Shown piece by piece: positions 16,773-25,261 of a stretch of 64,000 nucleotides of DNA. Origin of the DNA: Corynebacterium pacaense (GTDB taxonomy: Bacteria > Actinomycetota > Actinomycetes > Mycobacteriales > Mycobacteriaceae); assembly GCF_900169525.1 (NCBI RefSeq), contig NZ_LT821239.1, positions 496,001-560,000 of the forward strand, in the 5' to 3' direction. The notes below the pieces were generated by a model. It saw only the letters and a program-made list of their open reading frames with translations. It had not been told where the DNA came from and ran no database searches. A program made the position numbers and the translations under genes. Position 1 is the stretch's first letter; each line of letters opens with the position of its first letter.

Positions 16773-17608
16773 CACCCGCCCACACCCAATCCGCCGTCCG
16801 CGCGGCGCTTATGGAAGACGCGCCCTGGGGCGATGTCACCGCCCGCCTGGTGATCAGCGACACCGCCACCATGACAGCTGCGATCCGTGCCAGGGAACCC
16901 GGCGTCTTCGCCGGTGGCGCGGTGCTCACCGAGGCTTTCCGCCAGGTGGACCCGCGTATCACCGTGTCCGCACTGCGTGCCGACGCCACCGCCTTCGCCC
17001 CCGGCGACGTTCTCGCCGAGGTCACCGGACCCGCCCGCGGCATCCTCACCGCCGAGCGGGTGGCGCTGAACTTTGTGCAGCGGATGAGCGGGATCGCGAC
17101 ACTGACCTCGCAGTACGTCGCCGAGGTGGAGCGGGTGGGCGCACATGCTCGCATTGCCGATACCCGGAAGACCGTTCCGGGATTGCGCGTCTTCGACAAG
17201 TACTCGGTGACTGCCGGTGGTGGCAGCAACCACCGCTTCGGACTCTCGGATGCGATCATGGTCAAGGACAACCACCTCGCCGTGCTCGGCGGGGACATCA
17301 CCGCGGCGCTGATCGAGCTCAAGCGGCGCGCCGGGCACACCACCTCCATCATCGTTGAGGTCGATCGCCTTGAGCAGATTGACGCGGTGCGCGCAGCCCG
17401 GCCGACCGGGATTCTGCTGGACAATTTCTCCATAAGCGATCTGCGCGCGGCCGTGGCACTGATTGACGGGGCGATGACCGTGGAGGCCAGTGGCGGCGTC
17501 ACCCTGGGCACCGTCGCCGAGATCGCCTCCACTGGCGTTGATGTGATATCCGTCGGTGCGCTCACCCACTCGGTGCGCGCACTGGACCTGGGGTTGGATG
17601 CGCGGTGA
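16766..17608 (+). CDS. nadC: Nicotinate-nucleotide pyrophosphorylase (quinolinate phosphoribosyltransferase)
   Basis: A 280-aa enzyme converting quinolinate and PRPP to nicotinate mononucleotide. Visible signatures: EDAPWGDVTARLV, LTAERVALNFVQRMSGIATLT, ADTRKTVPGLRVFDKYSVTAGGGSNHRFGLSDAIMVKDNHL, ILLDNFS, VEASGGVT and STGVDVISVGALTHS. It sits between nadB (7-bp overlap) and nadS (4-bp GTGA overlap) in one operon under NdnR. An exact TTCCATAAG-complement word encodes its LME near the start. Confidence 0.96.
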   Translation: MLTPAHTQSAVRAALMEDAPWGDVTARLVISDTATMTAAIRAREPGVFAGGAVLTEAFRQVDPRITVSALRADATAFAPGDVLAEVTGPARGILTAERVALNFVQRMSGIATLTSQYVAEVERVGAHARIADTRKTVPGLRVFDKYSVTAGGGSNHRFGLSDAIMVKDNHLAVLGGDITAALIELKRRAGHTTSIIVEVDRLEQIDAVRAARPTGILLDNFSISDLRAAVALIDGAMTVEASGGVTLGTVAEIASTGVDVISVGALTHSVRALDLGLDAR

Positions 17609-18723
17609 GTGGATACCTGGATGCGTCGGCAAGCATGCCCCTGTGCGCCGAGGCCCGGGCCGCCATGTTAGAGGTCTATGACTCATTCCCAGGCAATCCC
17701 TCCAGCGTGCACTCCTACGGGCACCGCGCGCGCTCAGTGGTGGAGCATGCGCGCACCCAGCTTGCCGACGCCTTCCACACCTCCCCCGACGCCGTCGTGT
17801 TCACCTCCGGCGGGACCGAGGCGAACAACCTCGCCGTGTCGGGCATCGCCCTGGCCAGTCCGCGCGGCAGGCGACTGATCACCACCGCAATCGAACATCC
17901 GTCGATGCTGGAAACCTGCCGTTATCTGGAGCGTGTGCATGGATTCGCGCTCAAGGTGTGGGGTGTGGACGGGTTCGGCCGCGTCGTGCCTCAGGCGGTG
18001 GACGTCGAGACGACGCTCGTGGCGATGTCGCTGGCCAACGCGGAGATAGGCACGGTACAGGACCTGCCCGATGCTGCCGTACCGCTGGTCGTCGACGCGG
18101 TGCAGGCCGCACCCGTCCTTCCGGCGAGCCTATTGACGGACCACTGGCCCGGCCCACGAGTTGCGGCGATGACGGTGGCCGCGCATAAGTTCGGCGGTCC
18201 GCAGGGGGTGGGTGCGGTGATTTTTCGCCCCGGCGTGGCAGTGGAACCGCAGATGCACGGCGGCGGCCAGGAACGTGGCCTGCGATCGGGCACACTCAAC
18301 GTGGCGGGTATCGCCGGTTTCGGAGCGGCGGTGGAGGCCGTGCACCGCGCGGGAATCGGGCGCCGGGCGGTGGCGCTGATGGAGAGTCGCGATGAGCTGA
18401 TTGCCGGAATCCTGGGCGCCGTACCCGGTGTGCGCCTGACCGGGCATCCCACCGAGCGGCTGCCGGGCCATGCATCCTTCGTGTTCGAGCAGGTCAGTGG
18501 GGAAGCGATCCTCGTTGCCCTCGATGTGGCGGGTTTTGCCGTGTCCTCCGGATCGGCGTGTGCCGCCGGGTCCGCGGAACCTTCCCCGGTACTCCTGGCC
18601 TGCGGTATTGATGCGGACACCGCACGGACCGCAGTGCGCTTCACGCTGCCATCGCCACTGGATTCCCGGACCGTGGATCGGGTGGTGGAGATTGTGGCGG
18701 CGGAGTGTGCGCGGGTGGAGTAA
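17605..18723 (+). CDS. nadS: Cysteine desulfurase-like NadS (NifS family)
   Basis: A 372-aa PLP protein of the NifS/IscS fold. It has GTEANNLAVSG, VDAVQAAPVLPA, VAAHKFGGPQGVGAVIFRPG (PLP Lys in AHK), GGGQERGLRSGTLNVAGI and the catalytic-loop SSGSACAAGSAEPSPVL with its Cys. In corynebacteria the NadA-linked homologue is thought to mature the NadA iron-sulphur cluster. GTG 17605 overlaps the nadC stop and has no separate promoter. The operon ends here; the following 668 bases are non-coding. Confidence 0.92.
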   Translation: MSGYLDASASMPLCAEARAAMLEVYDSFPGNPSSVHSYGHRARSVVEHARTQLADAFHTSPDAVVFTSGGTEANNLAVSGIALASPRGRRLITTAIEHPSMLETCRYLERVHGFALKVWGVDGFGRVVPQAVDVETTLVAMSLANAEIGTVQDLPDAAVPLVVDAVQAAPVLPASLLTDHWPGPRVAAMTVAAHKFGGPQGVGAVIFRPGVAVEPQMHGGGQERGLRSGTLNVAGIAGFGAAVEAVHRAGIGRRAVALMESRDELIAGILGAVPGVRLTGHPTERLPGHASFVFEQVSGEAILVALDVAGFAVSSGSACAAGSAEPSPVLLACGIDADTARTAVRFTLPSPLDSRTVDRVVEIVAAECARVE

Positions 18724-19189
18724 TAGCTGTACTTCCCTGTGACGTTGTGATTCAGGGAGTCCGGCGTGCGCCTTGGGAAGGCATGAAACCTCAACGTTTC
18801 ACTCGCGGCGATCAGAGCGGAGATAGTGAAAGTGCCGCCTCCCTGCTCTTTGGAAACCGGAACCGCCTCCCCGCTTGTCATGGCCAATCGGTTCGCTTGT
18901 TGTGGTGCTCCGAGTTCGATCATAGCCATTGGGAGCGAGCAGATAATCAACCCAACCGGCGCACCCTCCACTCGGCGTATGGTGTCCGATTCTGCCCCAA
19001 GTTCGGGATAGCAATCGGCTCCTTGTTGGCAGTTTGTTTGCCGAAAGGGCAGATACACCACTCCAGTGGGCTTGACCCTTTCGACGCGCCGGTTGCCGCC
19101 CCGGAAAGGGTCGATGCGACAGCGGTGCTGGCCGTATTTGCGGGTCGGGGATAGGCAATTGAGCTTTTCCAGTCAACCGGGGGATCTGG
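18724..19189. other. Long intergenic region without a convincing gene
   Basis: Between the ends of nadS and the convergent peptidase gene. A minus-strand stretch (about 18760-19061) reads protein-like (EGAPVGLIICSLPMAMIELGA) but has no recognisable family and continues into sequence antisense to nadS, so it is not called. A weak CCCTG...CAGGG hairpin just after nadS (18735-18757) may help end transcription. Base composition is less GC-rich than the flanking genes. Confidence 0.4.
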
Positions 19190-19351
19190 GGTAGTTGGCT
19201 GGTAAGGCCGCCGGTGAACGTTTCCGACCAACTATGTGCTCCCGGGGCGTGAATTCGGGGGGTAGTTGGCTGGTAAGGCCGCCGGTGAACGTTTCCGACC
19301 AATTATGTGCTCCCGGGGCGTGAATTCGGGGGGTAGTTGGCTGGTAACGCC
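19190..19351. repeat. 71-bp tandem repeats (two full units plus a partial) with internal hairpins
   Basis: Units at 19190-19260 and 19261-19331 differ by one base; a third, partial unit (about 20 bases, one mismatch) starts at 19332. Every unit begins GGTAGTTGGCTGGTAA and contains an inverted copy, CCGACCAACTA in unit 1 and CCGACCAATTA in unit 2, allowing a TAGTTGG/CCAACTA stem. The single unit-to-unit change turns a G-C pair into G-U. They lie in the gap between convergent genes (nadS and the M13 peptidase). Confidence 0.9.
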
Positions 19352-19391
19352 GGTGCGGGAACGCCCCAACGCCAACCACCACATCGCTCAG

Positions 19392-21329
19392 CTACCAGAT
19401 CACCACGCGGTCCGGGGGTGCGATGTACATGGGCGCATCCGCGGGAACGTCGAAGGCCTCATAGAGCTCCGCGATGTTGCCCGCGATGAGATTGCAGCGG
19501 AACTCGGCGGGAGAGTGTGGGTCGATGGCCAGGTACTGCACGGCCATTTCGGGCCGGATCTTGGTGCGCCACACCCTGGCCCAGGACAGGAAAAGGCGCT
19601 GGAGACCGTTGTACTCGTGTTCCGCCAGTTCCGGTGACCCACCATCCGCGGTGAACGAGGCCACGGGGGAGGTCTCGAAGGTCAGTGAGCGGTCGGCGAG
19701 ATAGCGGCGGTAGGCCACCACCGCGATTCCGAGCCCGCCGAGGTCACCGATGTTCTCCCCGAGGGTGAAGGCGCCGTTGACCCCCGAGGTTTCTATGCCG
19801 CCGGTTTTTAGCACCGAGGGCACCAGTCCGTTGAACTGTTCCACCAGTCGGTCGGTCAGTGCGGTGAAGGCGGCGCGGTCCTCATCGGTCCACCAGGAGT
19901 TGAGGTTGCCATCGCCGTCGTACTGGCTGCCCTGGTCATCGAAGCCGTGGCCGATCTCGTGGCCGATGACCGCGCCGATGGCACCGAAGTTCTCCGCCGC
20001 CTCCGCCCCTGGATCGAAGAAGGGGGCGCGCAGGATGGCGGCGGGAAAGGTGATGTCGTTGACCACGGGGTTGTAGAAGGCGTTGACGGTCTGTGGGGTG
20101 GTCACCCATTCTTCACGGTCGGCTGGCCTGCCGATCTTGGACAGTTCATAGTCGTGCAGGAAGGCGGAGCCATGGCGCACATTGTCCAGCAGGTCCGCCC
20201 CGCCCGCCCCGAATTCAAGGCCCTCGTAGGAGCGCCATTTGTCCGGATATCCGATCTTGGCGTTGAACCTGTCCAGCTTCTCCAGTGCCCGCTGCCTGGT
20301 CTGCGGGGTCATCCATGCGAGCTCACTGATCCGCTCCCGGTAGGCCGCGACCAGGTAGTCGACCAGGGTGAGCATCTCCTCCTTGGAGCTGGCGGGAAAG
20401 TGCTCGGCGACGAAGATCCTTCCGATCTCCTCACCGACCATCCGCTCAGCCAGACCCACGGCCCGCTTCCACCGATCCTTCTGCTCGGTGGCTCCGGACA
20501 GTTTCGTTCCATAGAAATCGAAGTTGGCCTGGGCGATCTCCTCGTTGAGCAGGCCGGCGCGTGAGCGCAGAATGTGCCAAGTGGCCCACAGCTGCCAGTC
20601 CGCGAGGCGGTCATCGCTGAGCATCCCAGCCAGATGAACGATGTAGGAGGGCATCATGTTCACCAGCCGGTGGTCAGGCAGCTGTGACCCCTCGAGCAGT
20701 GCACGGATCCGCGTCGGCAGCTCCTCGAACTGCACGGGATTGTAGGTGGCCACGGCGTCACGGGTTTTCACCACGTCCCAGTGCCCCCGGGCGATCTCCG
20801 TCTCCAGGGCGAGAATGCGTGTCGACGCCTCCTCCGGCGTCAGCCCAAGCAGGCGTGCGGGTTCGAGGAACCCGAGCATCCGGGTGATGTGGCTTCCATA
20901 AGCGGCGCGGACCTCCTCATGGGACGGCTCCCGATAGTAGGCCTCATCGGGCAGGCCGAGACCTGCCTGGAAGAGATAGGCGATCGCCTCGTCGGAGGAG
21001 GAGTCTTTCTCCACCCAGAATGCGATGGGTGCCGCCGCACCCTCACGGTCGAGTTCCCCCAGCACCCTGGCGAAGCTGTCGGCGTCGCTGACGCCGAGTT
21101 TGTCCAGGTCGGGATCCAGTACCGCGATTCCGGCGGCGTTGATGCCCTCGGTGTCCATGAAGGATGCGTAGAGGGTGCCGGCGCGGCCGTCGTCAGCATT
21201 GACGATGTCGTGGACGTCCTCCTCCGCATCGTCGCGAAGCTTATGGAAGGTACCGTCCACAGCGCGGTCGTCGGGGATGATGTGGGTGTCCAGCCACGGG
21301 CCGTTGACAAAACGATAGAGATCTTTCAT
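19392..21329 (-). CDS. M13-family zinc metallopeptidase (neprilysin/PepO-like)
   Basis: A 645-aa peptidase. It has HEIGH (residues 457-461, in VIGHEIGHGFDDQGSQ) with the third zinc ligand Glu in ENIGDLGG (about 525), and the family blocks VNAFYNPVVNDITFPAAILRAPFF and the C-terminal RCNLIAGNIAELYEAFDVPADAPMY. There is no signal peptide or membrane anchor, so it is probably cytosolic like other corynebacterial M13 enzymes. ATG 21329 (MKDLYRFVNGPWLDTH) is preferred over GTG 21338. Two exact copies of the TTCCATAAG word lie within it, in different frames (AYGS and FHKL). Confidence 0.95.
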   Translation of the reverse strand: MKDLYRFVNGPWLDTHIIPDDRAVDGTFHKLRDDAEEDVHDIVNADDGRAGTLYASFMDTEGINAAGIAVLDPDLDKLGVSDADSFARVLGELDREGAAAPIAFWVEKDSSSDEAIAYLFQAGLGLPDEAYYREPSHEEVRAAYGSHITRMLGFLEPARLLGLTPEEASTRILALETEIARGHWDVVKTRDAVATYNPVQFEELPTRIRALLEGSQLPDHRLVNMMPSYIVHLAGMLSDDRLADWQLWATWHILRSRAGLLNEEIAQANFDFYGTKLSGATEQKDRWKRAVGLAERMVGEEIGRIFVAEHFPASSKEEMLTLVDYLVAAYRERISELAWMTPQTRQRALEKLDRFNAKIGYPDKWRSYEGLEFGAGGADLLDNVRHGSAFLHDYELSKIGRPADREEWVTTPQTVNAFYNPVVNDITFPAAILRAPFFDPGAEAAENFGAIGAVIGHEIGHGFDDQGSQYDGDGNLNSWWTDEDRAAFTALTDRLVEQFNGLVPSVLKTGGIETSGVNGAFTLGENIGDLGGLGIAVVAYRRYLADRSLTFETSPVASFTADGGSPELAEHEYNGLQRLFLSWARVWRTKIRPEMAVQYLAIDPHSPAEFRCNLIAGNIAELYEAFDVPADAPMYIAPPDRVVIW

Positions 21330-21398
21330 GCAGACCACTCTAGGTTAACTCCGGGTGGGGCGGTACGGGCGTGGCGGCGGAGAAGGTAGCCTTGTCGG

Positions 21399-22091
21399 GT
21401 GGGAATCAATCAGGGTGCATACCAGCTCAAACCGGCGGGGAGGCCGGGGGTCTGGTGGTCGGTGATGGCGGTGGCGACCGTAATGCTGCTGCTGCCGACC
21501 GTCATCAACCTCGCCATCCCGGACAGGGGCGGGGACTATCGGCAGCTGAGCGTTGACGCCTTCGGGGTCGATTGGCGGATACCGGTGACCACCGCCGATG
21601 GCGCGGAGGTCCGGTGTGAAGTGTCGACGGATGATTTCGTATCTAGGACATGGATCTGCACCGAGGGGACCACCATCACCACCCAGTTCGTCGAGGGCGT
21701 GCGGGATGCCGAGAACACCCTGCGCCGGATGATCAGGGCGAACAGTGGTTTCGCACCCGGTTCGGATGCGCGGGTGGCGCACAGCGCGGACGGACGCGCG
21801 CACATGCTCAGTGAGCAGCCCTCCGACTACCCCGGTGCGCCGCTGGTGGCACTGAGCATGGATGGCGCCGGCGATGAGGAGGGCACCACCGCGATCGCGG
21901 TCATCAGTGGTGATGCGGCGCAGTACTACGCCTCGGCGATTTGGGCGTCGATGGCGCAGGCGCGCGGTCTGCCTTATGACGCCGATCTGCCACTGGAGAT
22001 CGGGGCGGATGGGCAGGATCCCGGGCAGTGGCACCTGCCGCAGGTGCCCGGACAGGGACGGATGGGATTTCGGGGGAATGAGGACGTATGA
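21399..22091 (+). CDS. Hypothetical single-pass membrane protein
   Basis: A 230-aa protein from GTG 21399. It has one hydrophobic helix near residues 17-38 (GVWWSVMAVATVMLLLPTVINLAI) followed by a hydrophilic, presumably extracytoplasmic domain with paired Cys residues (VRCEVST...TWICTEG). No family recognised. The stop overlaps the start of the PrsW-type gene (ATGA at 22088-22091), so both are probably co-translated and may act together at the membrane. Confidence 0.75.
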   Translation: MGINQGAYQLKPAGRPGVWWSVMAVATVMLLLPTVINLAIPDRGGDYRQLSVDAFGVDWRIPVTTADGAEVRCEVSTDDFVSRTWICTEGTTITTQFVEGVRDAENTLRRMIRANSGFAPGSDARVAHSADGRAHMLSEQPSDYPGAPLVALSMDGAGDEEGTTAIAVISGDAAQYYASAIWASMAQARGLPYDADLPLEIGADGQDPGQWHLPQVPGQGRMGFRGNEDV

Positions 22092-23029
22092 GCAGGATGT
22101 TCAAGATCACGCTGTGGGTGCTGGTTCTGCTGACCGCACCGGCGGGGATCTTCACCGTGGCCGGGTCGGTGTTCATTTCACCCGTCTCCGGGCTGCTCGG
22201 CATGGTGTTCGGGGCGGTCTACCTCGTGCTGATCCCGTGGCTGCTCAGTCGCACGCCGCTGTGGCCGGATTTCCGCAGCGGCCGCCGGATGCCGGACGGT
22301 TCGCGCCGCAAGGGCGACGGCGCCACGTGGACCTGGATGCTCGCCTGTCTGATGTGGGGTGGCTCGGCATCCTTCGCGGTGGTAATGGTCACGGCACTGC
22401 CGATCATGGGGATCACGGACAAGCTCGGGTGGGTCTTCGTTAGCGCCAGCCTCGGCGGAGCCTACCCGGAGGAGATCGTGAAATCCCTGGGCATACTCCT
22501 CATCCTCTACAGCTTCCGGCAGCTCAACCGGCCGTGGCACGGGCTGGTCACCGGCGCGATCGTGGGTCTCGGCTTTGAGGTCAACGAGAACATCCTCTAT
22601 GGGGCGACCGGCGCACTGATGGATCCGAACTCCGATTTCGCCGGTCTGATCAGCATGTGGCAGCTGCGTACCTTCGTCGGTCCGCTGCTGCACACCGTCT
22701 TCAGCGCGATCGCCGGCTACGGCATCGCCCTGGCGCTCTTCCGTGCGGGGAAGTCGGCCGGCTGGCGTTGGGCGGTCGGCTGCGGCTGGGTGTTCATCGC
22801 CTTCACCCTGCATTTCGCGTGGAACCTGCTGTGGGAGAACACGGTGATCGCCTACGTGAACATCGTCGTGGTGTGCCTGGTGATGTATCCGCTTATCGGC
22901 TACCTGATCTGGACCTGCTGGAGGCAGGCACGGGTGGACGCCAGCTACGCGTGGGCCCCGGGGGCGATCACCTCGACGCGGGAGCTGTCGCTTATCGACG
23001 CCCACGCCGTAGAAAACAGGCGCACCTAA
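22088..23029 (+). CDS. PrsW-family intramembrane metalloprotease
   Basis: A 313-aa polytopic membrane protein with about eight helices. PrsW/CAAX-like motifs: PEEIVKSLGIL (EExxK), GLVTGAIVGLGFEVNENILYG (ExxxN), LRTFVGPLLHTVFSAIAGYGIALAL and FTLHFAWNLLW (histidines for the metal site). Family members cleave membrane anti-sigma factors in other bacteria; no anti-sigma target is encoded nearby, but the upstream single-pass protein is a possible substrate or partner (inference). Its stop codon overlaps that of the convergent iolR. Confidence 0.9.
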   Translation: MSRMFKITLWVLVLLTAPAGIFTVAGSVFISPVSGLLGMVFGAVYLVLIPWLLSRTPLWPDFRSGRRMPDGSRRKGDGATWTWMLACLMWGGSASFAVVMVTALPIMGITDKLGWVFVSASLGGAYPEEIVKSLGILLILYSFRQLNRPWHGLVTGAIVGLGFEVNENILYGATGALMDPNSDFAGLISMWQLRTFVGPLLHTVFSAIAGYGIALALFRAGKSAGWRWAVGCGWVFIAFTLHFAWNLLWENTVIAYVNIVVVCLVMYPLIGYLIWTCWRQARVDASYAWAPGAITSTRELSLIDAHAVENRRT

Positions 23030-23787
23030 CGGGCGACCAGGGTGGTCTCGAAGTTGTACATGTCGGGACGGTAGCAGTGGTTGCCCACCTCGATGACCTG
23101 ACCGGCATTGTCCAGGACGATGCGCTCCACGGTCAGCAGCGGGCCGCCCTCATCGACGTCGAGAAGCTCGCTTTCATCGCCCACCGCCCTGCGGGCGCCG
23201 ATGGTCTGGTTGGCGATCTTGAGTACGACACCGCGGGCACGCAGCGCGTCGTAGAGGCCTCCGGTCTCAAGCTCCTCGCGGGTGACGTCCGCCAGGGAGG
23301 GCGGGAGGTGGTTCTCCAGGATCGATACCGGAACGTCTCCGGTGGACCGCAATCTGCGGATGAGCAGGATTTCATCGCCAGGGTCGACGCCGAGCTTCTC
23401 GGCGATGGCGGAGTTCGCCGCCAGCAGGCGGTGCTCGATGACGCGTGTGCGCGGTTCGAGGTTGGCGTTTTTCAGATCATTGTAGAAACTGGTCAGCTCG
23501 ACGTTCCGGGTGACATGGCTCTGCACCACCTGGGTGCCCACACCGCGGCGGCGCACCAGCAGCCCCTTGTCCACCACCTCCTGGATGGCGCGGCGGATGG
23601 TGGGGCGCGAGACGCTGAGGTTCTTGGCTATGGAGATCTCATTCTCCAGCCGGGAGCCGGGTTGGAGGATGCCGCTGCGGATTCCCTCCTCGAGGCGCTG
23701 GGCCACCTGGAAGTAGAGCGGGATCGGGCCGTTCCTGTCGAGATCGGTGAACAATTCACTGGGCCAGACCGGTGCTTCGGCTGCCAT
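23026..23787 (-). CDS. iolR: GntR-family repressor of inositol genes, IolR-like
   Basis: A 253-aa regulator with an N-terminal winged helix (PLYFQVAQRLEEGIRSGILQPGSRLENEISIAKNLSVSRPTIRRAIQEVVDKGLL) and a C-terminal UTRA/HutC-like effector domain (LTSFYNDL...GDEILLIRRLRSTGDVPVSILENHLP). ATG 23787 has AAGGAGA. It is divergent from iolC as in C. glutamicum, where IolR represses the iol genes and iolT1. Sequences fitting the reported C. glutamicum IolR motif KGWCHTRACA lie in the shared intergenic region. Confidence 0.9.
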   Translation of the reverse strand: MAAEAPVWPSELFTDLDRNGPIPLYFQVAQRLEEGIRSGILQPGSRLENEISIAKNLSVSRPTIRRAIQEVVDKGLLVRRRGVGTQVVQSHVTRNVELTSFYNDLKNANLEPRTRVIEHRLLAANSAIAEKLGVDPGDEILLIRRLRSTGDVPVSILENHLPPSLADVTREELETGGLYDALRARGVVLKIANQTIGARRAVGDESELLDVDEGGPLLTVERIVLDNAGQVIEVGNHCYRPDMYNFETTLVAR

Positions 23788-24303
23788 GGTGTCTCCTTTC
23801 ACACTTCGAAGCATCACATCCGCTAAATGTGTAAAGACATTCGGACAATGTGATGACGTCCTGCCGAGAGCTGAGCTCCGAAGTGACAGCGTGGTGGGGG
23901 AAACTCAGCCATTAAGGGTGCGCATCCTGCGATTATGTGCATGAAACTGTGGGAATCCTGATGGGGCGAATGGAATTCTCTTTGCTGACATTATCACTTG
24001 TCGTGACATTTGCGCCATGCATCGCGGGGGTAAGTAAGAAACTTTGTCTGGTGACATTTCACTTTCCCCAGCTAGATGGATATTTTTCCAACACTCACCC
24101 GAATCGGGGGTGGTGTACTTCCGCAGGTCGCGACCCTCGGGTCGGTGGTTGCTGAACAGGCTCTTTAGAGATAGGGGGTGGAGGGGTGGGGAAAAAGCGG
24201 AAAGAGAGATTGTCATGACTGGACAATGTGCTATTGTCATGACATGCGATCGTGAGGATCGCCACATTCCACCTCGAATGAGTGAAGGGTTGCACTCCCC
24301 ATC
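23788..24303. promoter_or_regulatory. iolR-iolC divergent regulatory region with IolR-like sites
   Basis: 516 bases without a gene. TGTCATGACA at 24235-24244 fits KGWCHTRACA exactly; TGTCATGACT at 24211-24220 and TGTCGTGACA at 23999-24008 match nine of ten positions. The first two flank a GGACAATGTG segment 60-90 bases before iolC, a natural place to block the iolC promoter. The remainder holds no recognised element. Confidence 0.7.
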
Positions 24304-25260
24304 ATGAGTAACTTGACTAGCCCCCACGAAGTTTTGTCCATTGGTCGCCTGGGCACCGACATCTACCCGCTGCAGAGCGGCGTTGGTCTTGAGGATGTCT
24401 CGACATTCGGCAAGTACCTCGGCGGCAGCGCGGCCAACGTGGCCGTCGCCGCGGCCAGGTACGGACACAGCTCCGCTCTGCTGTCCCGGGTGGGAGACGA
24501 TCCCTTCGGCCGCTACCTCCTCGGCGAGCTCGAGCGGCTGGGCGTCGACAATGACTATGTCGCCGTCGATCCCACCTACAAGACCCCGATCACCTTTTGT
24601 GAAATTTTCCCCCCGGATGATTTCCCGTTGTACTTCTACCGTGAGCCCAAAGCTCCAGACCTCAACATCGAGGCCTCCGATGTCAGCCTGGATGACGTCC
24701 GGGAGTCCGACATCCTCTGGTTCACCCTGACCGGTCTCAGTGAGGAGCCCAGCAGGGGTGCGCACCATGAGATCCTCAACACCAGAGGACGCCGCTCCCA
24801 CACGATCTTCGACCTGGATTACCGCCCGATGTTCTGGCAGGATCCAGCGGAGGCCGCCGCGCAGGCGGAGTGGGCACTGTCGCTGTCCACCGTCGCGGTG
24901 GGCAACAAGGAGGAGTGCCAGATCGCGGTCGGGGAAACCGAACCCGAGCGCGCGGCCCGCGCACTGCTCGACCGTGGTGTCGAGCTGGCCATCGTCAAGC
25001 AGGGGCCCAAGGGTGTCATGGCGATGACCAGCGAGGAAACCGTCGAGGTTCCGCCCTTCTTCGTCGACGTGGTCAACGGCCTCGGCGCCGGCGACGCCTT
25101 CGGCGGCGCACTGTGCCACGGCCTTCTCTCCGGCTGGCCTCTCGAGCAGATTCTCCGCTTCGCCAACACCGCGGGCGCGATCGTGGCCTCCAGGCTTGAA
25201 TGCTCCACCGCCATGCCGACCCAGGACGAGGTCGAAGCCCTCCTCAACCAGAAAGCCTGA
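24304..25260 (+). CDS. iolC: 5-dehydro-2-deoxygluconokinase (PfkB family)
   Basis: A 318-aa ribokinase-like kinase that phosphorylates 2-deoxy-5-keto-D-gluconate in inositol catabolism. PfkB signatures are present: FGKYLGGSAANVAVAAARYGHSSALLSRVGDDPFGRYL near residues 37-75 and the anion-hole/catalytic GAGDAFGG at 261-268 with Asp264. It is the first gene of the operon, followed one base after its stop by the aldolase-like gene. Confidence 0.93.
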   Translation: MSNLTSPHEVLSIGRLGTDIYPLQSGVGLEDVSTFGKYLGGSAANVAVAAARYGHSSALLSRVGDDPFGRYLLGELERLGVDNDYVAVDPTYKTPITFCEIFPPDDFPLYFYREPKAPDLNIEASDVSLDDVRESDILWFTLTGLSEEPSRGAHHEILNTRGRRSHTIFDLDYRPMFWQDPAEAAAQAEWALSLSTVAVGNKEECQIAVGETEPERAARALLDRGVELAIVKQGPKGVMAMTSEETVEVPPFFVDVVNGLGAGDAFGGALCHGLLSGWPLEQILRFANTAGAIVASRLECSTAMPTQDEVEALLNQKA

Positions 25261-25261
25261 C

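Noticed and set aside
18799-19302. Minus-strand frame spanning the 71-bp repeats
   Set aside because: Openness results from translating the tandem repeat (repeated WSETFTGGLTSQLP); no start signal or family.
19190-19351. CRISPR array
   Set aside because: The units are contiguous tandem repeats with no unique spacers and no cas genes.
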